DNA of 64,000 nucleotides from Asparagopsis taxiformis (lineage: Eukaryota > Rhodophyta > Florideophyceae > Bonnemaisoniales > Bonnemaisoniaceae). Location: positions 62,001 to 126,000 of the forward strand of contig JALQPE010002395.1 in assembly GCA_030407315.1 (NCBI GenBank), read 5' to 3'. Below the pieces are notes generated by a model, which saw only the letters and a list, made by a program, of their open reading frames with translations, searched no databases and had not been told where the DNA came from. Both the position numbers and the translations under genes were made by a program. This document shows positions 1-10,216 of the stretch, piece by piece (position 1 is the first letter of the stretch; every line of letters starts with the position of its first letter).

Positions 1-667
1 TAGGCGGAGCAGTGGTCGAAGCAGAGGCGCGATGTGAGCTAGGAGTTGCTCTGAGGGCCGGTATGTTTTGTCGGGAGACCGTCTTCCCGAGAATACGACG
101 AGTATTGACGACCTTCTTGGGCGTGTTCGGAACGTCCGACTTGGGTGCCACAGTGAATCGACGGAAAGCAGCCCGGGGCGGTTGAGCACGAGGGGTGGGT
201 CGAGGACGTGGGGTAGTAAGAATGGTCTTCTTCGTGATCAGAGGGCGAACGGCGAGGCGAAGGGTCACTTTCGGGACGAAGGCGGGGAGAATCGCTTTAC
301 GCTTGGTGATAGCAGGAGGTGAAGGGCGGAAGTCGTCGTCAAGGTCAATGTCAGTAGGCGACGGAGCGGGCGGAGTATCGACGGTGGGGGTCTGTGGGGT
401 GGTGTCGGCTCTGAGGGCGACGATCCCAAACGGCGGAGTCTGTGGGGGCCGAGTGAGGGGGGAACTCGGGAATGCGGCACTATCGTCGGAGCGGTATTCC
501 GACGGGGAGTCTGGGGTTCTGTGGGAAAAAGATCGTGGTCCGGCCACTGTCCAACAGGAAAAATCCTCAAGATGGTTAGTCGTAGTCAATCACACAACAG
601 CGTAGACTCGATAGGAGAACTAGACTGCTGTGTGAAACCAGAGATGGAGAAGTGGCGGGAACGTACT
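1..667 (-). CDS. 5' part of an unidentified gene whose start codon is split by an intron
   Basis: On the minus strand a frame runs from 546 to the window edge without a stop (181 codons) and without an internal methionine, so a plain ATG search misses it. The start appears to be made by splicing: exon 1 ends in A at 667, the intron is 666-547 (donor GTACGT, CTAAC-like branch site, acceptor GGACAG) and TG follows at 546-545. The predicted N-terminus begins MAGPRSF, then has an acidic Ser/Asp/Pro stretch and a basic Pro/Thr-rich stretch. No known domain is visible. The layout recalls ORF1 of the Copia elements at 8013 and 13451, but no zinc finger, LTR or primer site was found here. It lies next to a CACTA-like terminus and may be that element's gene. 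The long open frame is secure; the identity is unknown. Confidence 0.5.
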
Positions 668-762
668 TGCGATGCTACCAAGCTGTGGGGGTTAAGGCCC
701 AACTTGGGAGAAGGTGTTCCGGTCGAAGGTGCCTCCGAATCCCTGAGGTGGGGAGCGGAGGG

Positions 763-773
763 TAGTTTATATA
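763..773 (-). promoter_or_regulatory. TATA-like box upstream of the split-start gene
   Basis: The minus strand reads CTATATAAAC here, about 95 bases upstream of the proposed first donor site at 666. This is a normal place for a TATA box of a short first exon. Support is positional only. Confidence 0.35.
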
Positions 774-942
774 GACTAGGAAGTAGCTCTAGGAGGGGTA
801 AAATGAAGGGTAACTATGAGGAGCGACGAGGAGCAGGTATCAGGAGATCAACCAATAGGAGAGGAGAATGGGAGATATTGTTCATTGTTGGTGGTGGCGG
901 ATCTGGAAACGGTGATGAGGAGAGTGTGACACGGAGGGCCAC

Positions 943-1427
943 GTGTAAGAGCCCAGCAATGTCACACGTGTAAGAGGTTGGCAGGAACCGCACGTGGAAA
1001 CCTGGAGCCGGGCGCGACCGGGCCCGGCAGGGTGACTTACAATGTAAGCCTATGTTTCTTGCATGTAGGCTTACAGTTGAAAATTCATTGAAAAAACGAG
1101 GTTTCCGTCAGTTACAGCTGTAAGTTACCTGTCATACGGGCGTATGGGTGTAAGTAACCCTGGAAGTGGGACGAAAGTGGCGGGAAAAGCCATGTAATCT
1201 TGTAAGTAACCGTGGCAGTCACATGACAGGTGCTGTAAGTGTATAATAACATGTAAGTAGCCTACTCAAGTGTCTTCTAGGTGATGTAAGGTGTACGAAA
1301 AGCTGTAAGTAGCCCCGTAGGAGTGGTTACTGTAAGCTTCCCTTGTAGTTGGGAGCTTTGGTCTCTGTGGAATGTTATCATCTTATTGGTTGGTCGGGTA
1401 TGGTGCTGTAAGAACAGGAATCTAGTG
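943..1427 (-). mobile_element. Terminal and subterminal region of a CACTA-like DNA transposon
   Basis: About a dozen copies of TGTAAG, several extended to TGTAAGTARCC, are scattered between 943 and 1415. Dense short subterminal repeats are typical of Spm/CACTA elements. The array ends at TAGTG (1423-1427), the complement of CACTA, which would be the terminus. The split-start gene at 1-667 would then lie inside, transcribed inward as in Spm. The other terminus is outside the window, so the TSD cannot be tested. Confidence 0.4.
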
Positions 1428-1655
1428 TTTACCATGAAGTCTAGATAGCTGATCCCTTACACTTGAACTGATGAATGATGTAACAAGATGACGCGGCCAA
1501 GCAGGCAGATGGCAGGATGACTTGATGTCAGAGTGACTGACCCAGGTGGCAAGGTGACATGGAGTGGTGAGGGGGGTCCTCGGCGACAGCGGTGCGCGGC
1601 GACGACGAGGTGCTGAGGCTGAGGAAGAAGACTGGGAGGGCCAATGATACAAGAC

Positions 1656-1866
1656 GCTTACCAAGCGTTTACTAAACGCTTGGTAAGCATTGAGCTCGCA
1701 GATCGAATAGTATTCGATCTGCGAGCTCACTAGATTATTTTTATTTTCGCAGAGGTGTGGCAGTGGTGCAATGGATAGCCTGTAAGTGGCTGCTCCAGAC
1801 AGACTGTCAATAATAGTCTGTCCTGACCCGCACCTGCTGCCGATCTGGTACACGTGGGCTTCTCTA
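1656..1866 (-). repeat. Copia LTR fragment carrying two adjacent perfect palindromes
   Basis: From 1730 the sequence follows the LTR family found elsewhere (ACTAGATTATT, the GACAGACTGTC-type palindrome, CACGTGG), in minus orientation and diverged. At its 3' border are two single-base-loop palindromes: 1656-1671/1673-1688 and 1691-1709/1711-1729. They are the reverse complements of the left and right flanks of one TA dinucleotide in the original LTR. Confidence 0.7.
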
Positions 1867-1869
1867 TCA

Positions 1870-3850
1870 TATCAAAGAACACTACAATGCTAGAATTTTA
1901 AACACACAGGGATACAAACTGTCCTGAAACCGTTGTATACGATAAGTTCCAGAAAATAGAGCTGACTGATTACAAATGAGCTGGCACTGGAGTTTTCTGA
2001 CCATTCATATTACAAACTCACCGCTTTCAGAGACCACCGACACACTCAGTTTTTACCCCCTTTCTACACCCGATTTTTCTCCTCGGAAATAGGTGCAGAA
2101 AATTGAATGTACTGTAATGGCCATCATGAGGAGATATTTCGAAGCGTGTCCCGATAAAATACAACTGAATATGTGGCAAAAGAGAATCAGATACTGTATC
2201 GAACTTTGCAGGAAAGTTTTTTGGTACCGGAAAGTGTTAATATTCAGATTTGGCAGGGACTATTTTATACGTGAATGGACATAGTAGCGTATCCAAAATG
2301 TTTATTTGGTAATAATAGTACGGTATATGAGATGACTGAGATCAGAAATGCAGGAATCTAGGAAGGTGGAAAAAGATAGGTCTATTCTACGCTGGTTCAT
2401 TGTATAAAACATATGAAATATAAATTATGAAATTTTATTTCGAAATCGAAGAGGCGAGATCCAATTGGCTGAGGGTTCTTTGACTTCGAACTACAGACCT
2501 GGTCCTCCAAACCTACTAACTTGAAATTGAAAATACCAAAGTCAGGAGAGAGTCACTCCCGACTATGGTATTTTAGTGTTAGAATCTATAACAATAACGA
2601 GATAAAAAAAGGAAAACAGAATAATAGACTATTAAACAAGGGATTGACTTGTTTGTGCATACAAAGACATGAGAGTTGATATGAAGAGTAGTAGAGGAAA
2701 GAGCGGGAGAGGAAATAGGATAGTTTTTTTAGGTTGGATCGGAAACCATGGAGTGGATAGTAGATTAAACTACTACCAGCTGGAAACAGAAATCTGAACT
2801 CCGGTATAGTATACGGGAATTCAGATTTGTTTTCAAATAGTGCTCACTACGAGATATATACCAAAAGGCGGAACGAATGGAAGAGAGTTATGAAGGGCTA
2901 GATAGAGAGTTTAGCTATTAGAACCGTATGTGTTCTACCAAACAGCCGAGATGCTGCTTCGTTTCGATAGAACACCAACATTTTCTTTTGATTTCATTTT
3001 TGTTCTTATTTCAAGAACGAAATCTTTGAGGAAGGCGCTCATAAAATTTTATTATGCCTCCTATTTGAGGAGATTGACTTCGACTGAACATGAAATTCAG
3101 TACAGAGAGTATAGAGATACGTTTTTTGGAGATCTGCAATAGGCCAAGAAGGGTTCAATTTCTTGGGAAATAATGGACGCTATGCACAGTAACTGATAGT
3201 CTTTCAACCCTTATTCTATTGATTAGGATATTTATTACAGCTATTTGCATTAGACTATACTAGGTAAACAAAGCATACCGTAGAATGTGATTCTTTTCAC
3301 TGATTGCTCGTTTCCCTGCACATCTAGACATTCGCTATCTGCAGATACATGTATACTAAAAGTTTTGTCCTGGTAAGTATGGACTTGTCAAGACTTGTAT
3401 AGAATACGAGGCTGCGAGCTCCGTCTTAGAAACGCAGCAAGTAAGAAACACAAATAGATTTCATCAGAAGGCTGAGCCATAACAAATGTTATGTTATAGG
3501 CTGATAGGTGGCGCTTAAGCGCCGCCTATCAGCCTCATAATTCATTCCAAAAAATAAGTTGAAGCAGTCAATTTGTGCGAAATTCGAACAACTGGTGGCA
3601 CTGCCTAGCCCCGACGTAACCTCAATTTCTGCATTTTTTTATTTTTCCAGTTTGTGATACACAGTTTAAAGGGGCCTATAACGATCCAATTAGCACTGCG
3701 AGGGGGGCCAAAAGAATAAATCATCCGATAAACTGGTCAATAAGGAAGCAAAAATCCCAACGCCGAAAAGCCAGTCATGGAAACGTTGCTAGCACCAGCC
3801 GGCCAACCAGGCCCGACCACTCTGCGCAACGAGGAAGCACTCGCGCAAGT
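1870..3850. other. AT-rich stretch without a recognisable gene
   Basis: Only short frames occur and none resembles a known family. Imperfect inverted repeats are seen near 2530-2575 and 2780-2830. An 18-bp-arm hairpin with no loop and one mismatch lies at 3499-3534. Probably decayed transposon sequence. Confidence 0.5.
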
Positions 3851-3852
3851 AA

Positions 3853-4308
3853 TTGATATCAAAAAGCATATGCTTGAAGACTCAAGGACTGAGGTTTAGT
3901 GGTTTCATTGATCTACAAGGGGCCTTTACTATTGGGCTGCGCTACTACACGTATCCGGTTTCGAAGCCTCCCTACCATTCGTGGTTGGTTCACAATATTT
4001 CCGGGCCAAAAATCAAGAAATTATTCGATCGTGACACCGTGTCCGAGACGCTTCGTAGCTCAGCCATTCGGCACAATAGGACACTGAAAGCCTCGTGTGA
4101 CCATTGTGACGTTAGTTTTAAGAAAATTTTACACTTTAAAAGTCACAAACAGGGGCCGGAACACTGCCGTAGGAAGGAGCAACTGCTCCGATTGGTCAAT
4201 CTCGCTGCACAAGCTGGAAGCATTGAACGTTGGAAAAGAATTTCTCATACCGAGAAGGTTAGTGCAAAAGCGATTAGCAGACGTTTTAAATACTGTACCC
4301 AAAAGTAG
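3853..4308 (+). pseudogene. Solitary zinc-finger ORF resembling Copia ORF1
   Basis: A 151-residue frame contains one matrin/U1-type zinc finger at about residues 82-104: C-x2-C-x12-H-x5-H, with SHKQGPEH around the histidines. This is the spacing seen in ORF1 at 13451 and 36590. A basic helical tail follows. No LTR, primer site or gag-pol is attached, so it is probably the relic of a more distant Copia family. The finger is clear; the link to ORF1 is inferred from spacing. Confidence 0.45.
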
Positions 4309-4482
4309 AAATTTAAATAAAGTCGCATTAAATTCAAACATTTGAATGTCCAAACACTACATTGGTTTGCAAATCTGAAACTTGAAATGGTAAAACTTTG
4401 CCACTGAAATCATTATTTCAAATTATTCCGATTTAAAATCGTTAATTTTGAAAAGACTCATGGAAGGACTACACCGGAGCCT

Positions 4483-4761
4483 GTGAGCCGCCAATTTTCG
4501 TCTAACAGGCGGGTATTACAAACAACAAACCGTCCCACGGGAACAGTCAGCAGTTCAACAAGTATACGAACGTATGCAAGTTCAGGTCAGCTTGATCGTC
4601 AGGTGGGCTCCGCAAATCTACAATACGAGAACTTAGCAAGAAAACATAGAATGGACTCCTTAGAGATTGGTAAAACAGACAAGTTTAGTTCTCGAAACGC
4701 AAGAACCTGGTTGAAGATACTTGAAGCAATTATCCTCCTTCAAATGAACTCATTCAGTCTT
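4483..4761 (+). pseudogene. Possible gag fragment
   Basis: A short frame contains KFSSRNARTWLKILEA near its C-terminus, similar in type to the start of some retrotransposon gag proteins (F-x-GRNA-x-x-WL). It ends where the LTR at 4762 begins. The evidence is one motif, so this is tentative. Confidence 0.2.
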
Positions 4762-5247
4762 TCGTTGAAGCACTAGAATTGGCATTGAGGGGCTCAATTA
4801 CGTGAGAAAACTTTGACTTTCGATTTCTCCTAGAACTGCTGTAGGTGCTTCGAGACCTAACTAGTCGCTCTCAGCGTGCCCTATTCAGTCGGGTAGCATC
4901 TTCTCCGAAGCTTCTACGACCTTTCTCCATGGAGAAAATGGCGTCTGAAGTTTCAATTTGTTTGTCATACTTTCAATTAGTAATTAGAAAAGCCAGGATG
5001 GGCTGCCATCATGGCACAGGGAAAATGTTATGATAAGTGTACACGTGTGGATAATATGATAGAGAAGCTCACGTGTGCCAGATTAGCAGCGGGTGCTTGC
5101 CAAGACAGACTGTCAGTGACAGCCTGTCTGGAGCAGCTATGAACAGGCTGTCCTTAGCACCGCCGGCGCACCTTAGCGAGAATCGAAATAATCTAGTGAG
5201 CTCGCAGATTGAATAAACGCTCGGTGAGCGACCATTTCTTTTCAACA
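4762..5247 (+). repeat. Copia 5' LTR (degenerate copy)
   Basis: Colinear with the other LTRs: AAAACTTTGACTTTCGATTTC, the GACAGACTGTCAGTGACAGC palindrome region and a TTTTCAACA end. The first bases (TCGTTGAAG) have lost the TGTTGA start. A primer site follows directly at 5248. Confidence 0.75.
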
Positions 5248-5720
5248 AGTTATGGACCCAGCGCGCAATCTACAGTCGTTTCATAATCTCTAGCGCTGCG
5301 GTGAGTGTGTCGTTCGAGTCAGCGTTCTATTACCTCTTTCGTCTCGTTCTCGTATCGTTTTGTCATGTTTATTGCGCTCGCTTTTCTTCTATTCTGCGCC
5401 TTTCCGCGCTCTTGCGCAACGTCTTCATCTCGCTACTGCGGCCGTAGCCGCGTTGTTCATCGGCGGCCGCGCACTTCTGTCACCGCGCCGACGGATCGAT
5501 GTTCCGCCACTGTGCCATCTTGTCATTGTCACTGTCACTCTGCCATCCACGTCGTCAACGTCCTGTCACACTGACACTCTGTTCTCTTCCGATCGGTCTC
5601 TCTGGTATCGCCACCGGGTGACATCACTCTTCGGTCTGAGGTTCGTGTATGAACGAAGAAATTTGTCCAGTATCCCTGCTGGGATTCGAACCAAGGATCT
5701 CTAAGTTGTACATTCGATCA
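5248..5720 (+). mobile_element. Copia leader fragment: primer site, splice donor, tRNA-like B box
   Basis: AGTTATGGACCCAGCGCGC (5248-5266) matches the primer sites of the other elements with a few changes. TAGCGCTGCG|GTGAGTG at 5291-5307 is the conserved first splice donor. An inverted B-box-like motif (GGGATTCGAACC) lies at 5682-5693. ORF1 and gag are absent, so the element is broken after the leader. Confidence 0.6.
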
Positions 5721-6101
5721 CATGATGGTTTTAGTTTTGTCGGTGACAATGGACCAGTGGACAGTTTTTCGAATGATTATGAAATAATATACTGTGGCTG
5801 ATTGGATTGAGCCAGAAGCAAATCAGCTTGTATGTCTAGTAGTCGTGAATGTAATCTGAGGAAAAAAGCGTCGTTAGTTCGAACCCCGTTGTATGAAATC
5901 GTTATTTTGGAATTTCTGCATTTGCAGTGTCCGCCAAGTTTCCACGTGTGGATTTCAGAAATTCTGGAATAAATTTCTGGAAACTTGATCTAATCGCTCG
6001 CCGCTGCCGCAGATCTTATCTGAGCACAGGCAAAGAGCCGTTGAGGAGGAAGTCCCACACACCGAGTATCTTACAAAAATGGAATTTCACAGACCAGCAG
6101 C
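5721..6101. other. No gene seen
   Basis: No coherent frame or repeat is recognised between the truncated leader and the LTR at 6102. A 5-bp flank GCAGC precedes that LTR; its partner is missing. Confidence 0.4.
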
Positions 6102-6562
6102 TGTTGAATGGAAATGGTCGCTTACCGAGCGTTTATTCAATCTGCGAGCTCACTAGATTATTCTTATTCTCGCTAAGGTGCCCCGGCGGTGCTAAGGACT
6201 GCCTGTTAATAGCTGATCCAGACAGGCTGTCACTGCTAGTCTGTCTTGGCAAGCACCCGCTGCCAATCTGGTACACGTGGGCTTCTCTATCATATTATCC
6301 ACACGTGTGCACTTATCATAACATTTTCCCTCTTCCATGATGGCACCCCATCCTGGCTTTTCTAATTACTTATTGAAACTATGATAAACAAATTGAAACT
6401 TCAGATGATATTATCTCCATGAAGAAAGGTCGTTGAAGCTTCGGAAAAGTTGCTACCCGACTAATTCGGATTCGGAGCACCTACAGCAGTTCTAGGAGAA
6501 ATCGAAGGTCAGAGTTTTCTCATGTAATTGAGCCCCTCAGGGTAAATTCCACTGCTTCGACA
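6102..6562 (-). repeat. Copia 3' LTR, minus orientation
   Basis: It reads TGTTGAATGG at 6102 and ends TCGACA at 6562, with the shared LTR body between. It is followed on the minus strand by a polypurine tract (complement CTCCCCCTCTTT, 6563-6574), so this is the 3' LTR of the pol fragment at 6563-7056. Confidence 0.75.
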
Positions 6563-7056
6563 CTCCCCCTCTTTGACCTTCTCGATTGATGATTCGGTAG
6601 ATACCCCCATAAGTTCACGAAGCTTGACAAAACGGATCCTTTGCAGAGACTTAGTGAGGACATCCGTTACGATGTCAGATGTTGGACAGTAGTCGATATC
6701 GAACATCCCTTCGAAGAGGCAATCGCGGACAAAGTGGCATCGAATGTCGATGTGCTTCGTGCGAGTTCCAGAGGCATCGTTCCTAGCCATTTTGATAGAC
6801 CCTTGATTGTCCACATTGATGAGGATAGGATCGGCAGGACTTCTGCTGCTGCTGAAACCAACAATGTTTCTCAGCCAGATTGCCTCATTCATTGCCTCAC
6901 TAAGAGCCATGTATTCTGCTTCTGAGGAAGACTGGGCTACGCAGCCTTGCTTACGAGACTTCCAGCTCACAACTCCTCCAGCCATCATAAAGACGTAACT
7001 ACTAGTCGAATTTCAGTTGATAGTACAACCGCCCCAGTCCGAGTCGCTGTACCCGA
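6563..7056 (-). pseudogene. Copia RNase H / pol C-terminal fragment
   Basis: The minus strand encodes the end of a Ty1/copia polyprotein: SWKSRKQGCVAQSSSEAEYM, VDNQGSIKMARND and RTKHIDIRCHFVRD, which are RNase H and post-RNase H motifs. It closely follows the intact protein at 32319-36404. The upstream part is cut off near 7056, where an LTR piece in the opposite orientation begins. The element is dead. Confidence 0.8.
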
Positions 7057-7370
7057 ACATTGACCCTCGATTTATCCTAGAAGGAGTGCACTAGGCGCTC
7101 CGAAACCTATCTCATCGTGTTCAGACGTTTCCTAATTTCCAGCGCTGCGGTGAGTGTCTTTCTTTGCGTCGGCGTTTGTCTTACCTTGCTCGCCTTGTTT
7201 CGTGTTCTTTTCTCTTGTTTCCTGCCGGTGCCCCTCGTCTCCTTTTGCGCCTACCAGCGCTTTCGCTCACCTGCGCGAGGCGTTTTTCGCCCTCTCTTTA
7301 CTGTTGCTGCGTCTACACTCGGCATCCATCTCGTCCACACTCGGCGTCCATCTCGCCAACACTCGGCGTC
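7057..7370 (+). repeat. Recombined Copia fragment: LTR U3 piece joined to leader
   Basis: 7057-7125 matches the middle of the LTR (GAAACCTATCTCATCGTGTT). It jumps directly to the leader donor region AGCGCTGCG|GTGAGTG (7141-7157) and downstream leader sequence. The intervening LTR part and primer site are deleted. Confidence 0.55.
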
Positions 7371-7701
7371 TGTTGAAACATGTGCGACCTCCACAGCTGC
7401 CTGAGAATTGATTGGAATCGAATGACTCGGACAGATCCGTGATCAGGGGAAAAAGCTGAAAATTTTGCCATATGGTCGAATCCGGATCGAAATTTTTCGT
7501 GCTTGATCCAGATTGTCCACCGCCGCCGCCGTCTTCTAAATTCCTAAAATCCGGATCTGGAAATTTCAGGATTTATACGGTATAAGTAGCAGTACTCAGT
7601 CGGCATATGTAGTAAAAAAGTCAGACAACTCACCCATCCATCTCTTCTTCTTCCCGCTCGATCCTCTCATCCACCAACATAACCTCACTCCCTTTCCAAC
7701 A
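7371..7701 (+). repeat. 5' LTR of a distinct Copia family (family C, 331 bp)
   Basis: Starts TGTTGAAACATG and ends TTTCCAACA, immediately followed by a primer site. The body is unlike the 488- and 612-616-bp LTRs elsewhere in the window. It sits inside the leader fragment at 7057-7370, so it inserted later. No 3' LTR was found. Confidence 0.65.
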
Positions 7702-8082
7702 GTTTATGGGCCCAGAACGCTTATCAAATCAACTCAGTGTTCATCTGCCTCAGTCTCTTCTGCCTATGTCTCCGTCCTCAGTTTCAGTTCCAGTCTCAGT
7801 TCCAGTCTCAGTCTCAGTTGCTCCTGTCTCGTCGTCTCCCCACGCAATTAACCTTGTTACTTCGTGGGGCCCGCCGGTCAACTTACACATCTACCACAGT
7901 TCCGTCGTCTCCTCACGAAATTAAGTTTGTTCCTTTTTTTCATGGGGCCCGCTGGTTTATCGTCTCCTTGTCAAATTATCTTGGTTCTTTGCCTCGGCCC
8001 GCCTGTGAAACAAGTAAGTGAAAAAACGGCAACATTCATCTTGACTCTCTATCACCGAACTCGAACTAACTGTATTCAACAG
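7702..8082 (+). promoter_or_regulatory. Family C leader with primer site and the intron that splits the ORF1 start
   Basis: GTTTATGGGCCCAGAACGC (7702-7720) is the primer site, complementary to the anticodon arm of initiator tRNA-Met. The leader contains a QFQSQ-like CAGTTCCAGT tandem stretch. The last intron is 8014-8082 (donor GTAAGTG, acceptor TTCAACAG, 69 nt). It lies between A8013 and TG8083-8084 of the ORF1 start codon. Confidence 0.6.
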
Positions 8083-8636
8083 TGGGAAATCTCGCGCTCC
8101 CCCGCCGGTATCAACTGATCAAATCAAGCCACCCCGACGAAAGCGTTGTCCGGCGACTTGACTTCAGCTCTGAAGCCCTCGCTTCGATGGCGACCGCATC
8201 ACCGAAACAGCGGCCTCGCTGTCGATTCATAGACGACTCTGCTATCGAATCTGACGGTGAAGGTGGTGACATACTTTCGGACAATTCAGACGCTGAAGAA
8301 GAGTTCGCGCCCCCACTCAAAACAGAACCAATTTCAAAACCAAAACCCTTTTCTCTTCCTCCACTCCGCTCAAAACCGGTTTCCAGACCACCGACGTCAT
8401 ACAAACCACTCTCTGTAGAGATCAAACCAATCGTGAAAAAGAAACCCAATACTGTGCTCTGTAATCTTTGCAGCTTTTCTTGCCTGAACCTGAAACAGCT
8501 TGAAGCCCATCGTGGAAGCCGGAAGTCCAGGAACAGGTCCGAAAGACAAATTGGCCACATCTGTGGGACCTGCCGAAAGTCTTTTGATACACTACATAAT
8601 CTAACCAAGCACAAGCGAGCTCGGAAACACAAATAA
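8013..8636 (+). CDS. ORF1 of Copia family C: two-zinc-finger protein with split start codon
   Basis: After removal of intron 8014-8082 the frame starts ATG (A8013 + TG8083-8084), reads MGNLALPRR and encodes about 185 residues. The N-terminal half is acidic and Ser-rich (DDSAIESDGEGGD), followed by a Pro/Lys-rich linker. Two zinc fingers end the protein: one at about residues 125-145 (CNLCSFSC...H), and a classical C2H2 at about 160-181 (CGTCRKSF...H-x4-H). It precedes gag as in the other Copia families. By analogy with U1/matrin-type fingers it may bind double-stranded RNA or DNA; that role is inferred. Confidence 0.6.
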
Positions 8637-8645
8637 AACATCTCT

Positions 8646-9035
8646 CTAATGGACTCCGACTGAGCTTCAATGAATATCGAAAAGCTATCCGATTTGAACT
8701 ACCACACTTGGAATAAAATATTCGACTTTTACTCGCCCTTCGAGAGCTCGATGACTTTATCATCGATGGTCCTCCATGCTCTTCAAAAGATACACCCGAA
8801 GGAAAAGAAGCTCTCATTCGATGGAATTGAGGTGATCGCAAGACACAAGCGCTCATTGGCCCTTCAAGGGCCAATGAGTTCCCTTTCCGACGAACTCCTC
8901 GAACATGTTCGAGACTGTCACAGCGAAAGACATCTGGAATTAAATCTCAAATGTCTTCGAGCGCCATACTCTGCTCAACAAACTATCTGTACGCAGAAAG
9001 TTTTATGTAGCAGGTAGAAAATCCGATAGAGCGGC
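8646..9035 (+). pseudogene. Copia gag fragment, frameshifted (family C)
   Basis: Pieces in different frames follow gag at 14151: IEKLSDLNYHTWNK, then LALRELDDFI, SLSDELLEHV and RHTLLNKLSVRRKFY. At least two frameshifts and one stop separate them. A 13-1-13 palindrome (8852-8878) interrupts gag just before SLSDE. Homology ends near 9035. Confidence 0.65.
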
Positions 9036-9600
9036 AAACCACCCGACAGGTGTCCCGAGCCTCGGTAGAGCAGATGGTAGAGCAGATGAACCTTATAACG
9101 TACCCAGCCGGTAATCTCGTATGAGAGAAGGTATCGCTACCCGGAGGGGGTTGTGCGATTATAGCGCTCACGCGAGGTGCGTATTAATGGAGCAAAGTGA
9201 CGTAATCCGTCAAGCTGGTGGCTAACCCTAAGGTTTTCCCGGAGAGGGGTTGAACAATAGGTATGCGAACACTGTTCCAGTGGGTCGTAATTCCACTTGA
9301 GTTTACGTTACTCTAGAAACCGTGCCTACTGGCTATTCCAGTGGCGTATTTATACTAAGTCTACTGTAAGCTAGGGTTAGTGGTTAGGAATAAATATCCA
9401 GTTATTGACCAACCAGAGCCCAGTTAACGGCACTCGCATACTATGCGAGTGCCGTTAACTGGGCTCCTAACTGGCAATAACCTCGCGGGTACTACCCGCG
9501 AGATTATTGCCAGTTGGGCTTACATTGTAATGTACAGCTGGTTAGCTTCAGTTAGAAATTTATCCCTTGTGGGGTCTTGGCCGAGGCCGATAGGCCCGAA
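9036..9600. other. No gene; two adjacent long palindromes
   Basis: No coding signal is seen. At 9416-9440/9442-9466 there is a perfect 25-1-25 palindrome. Two bases later, 9469-9491/9493-9515 form a 23-1-23 palindrome with one mismatch. Both centre on TA-C-TA. A 5-bp flank CCGAA (9596-9600) borders the LTR at 9601. Confidence 0.7.
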
Positions 9601-10216
9601 TGTTGGAACGAAATGGTCGCTTACCGAGCGTTTATTGAATCTGCGAGCTCACTACATTATTTTTATTCTCGCCGAGGTGCGCCGGCGGTGCTAAGGACAG
9701 CCTGTTAATAGCTGCTCCAGACAGTCTGTCACTGACAGTCTGTCCTGGTAAGCACCCGCTGCCAATCTGGTACACGTGGGTTTATCTATCATATCGTCCA
9801 CACGTGTACACTAGTCATAACATTTTCCCTGTGCCATGATGGCAACCCTTCCTGGCTTTTCTAATTACTAATTGAAAGTCTGACAAACAAATTGAAACTT
9901 CAGACGCTATTATCTCCATGAAGAAAGGTCGTAGAAGCTTCGGAGAAGTTGCTACCCGACTAATTCGGGCACGCTGAACATGATGAGATAGGTTTCGGAG
10001 CGCCTAGAGCACTCCTTCTAGGAGAAATCGAGGGTTAAAGTTTTCTCACCTAACTGAGCCCCTCAGGGCCTATTACAGTGAGTGCTTCAACCGTTTTTCA
10101 ACGTGGAACACGATGAGCCATATTTCAAGGCTCCTAGAGGACTCCTTCATCGAGATTTTCACAGGATATTCTCGAGATTGATTGCTTCTGTTCCTGCGAC
10201 TCAATTATTCGCAACA
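9601..10216 (-). repeat. 3' LTR of the outer Copia (616 bp)
   Basis: Begins TGTTGGAACG and ends CGCAACA, the reverse complement of the LTR at 45033-45648 with few differences. The polypurine tract complement CTCCCCCTCTGT follows at 10217. Confidence 0.85.

Noticed and set aside
195..605. Plus-strand protein of 136 residues
   Set aside because: The minus strand has a longer stop-free frame with splice signals; the plus frame is its shadow.
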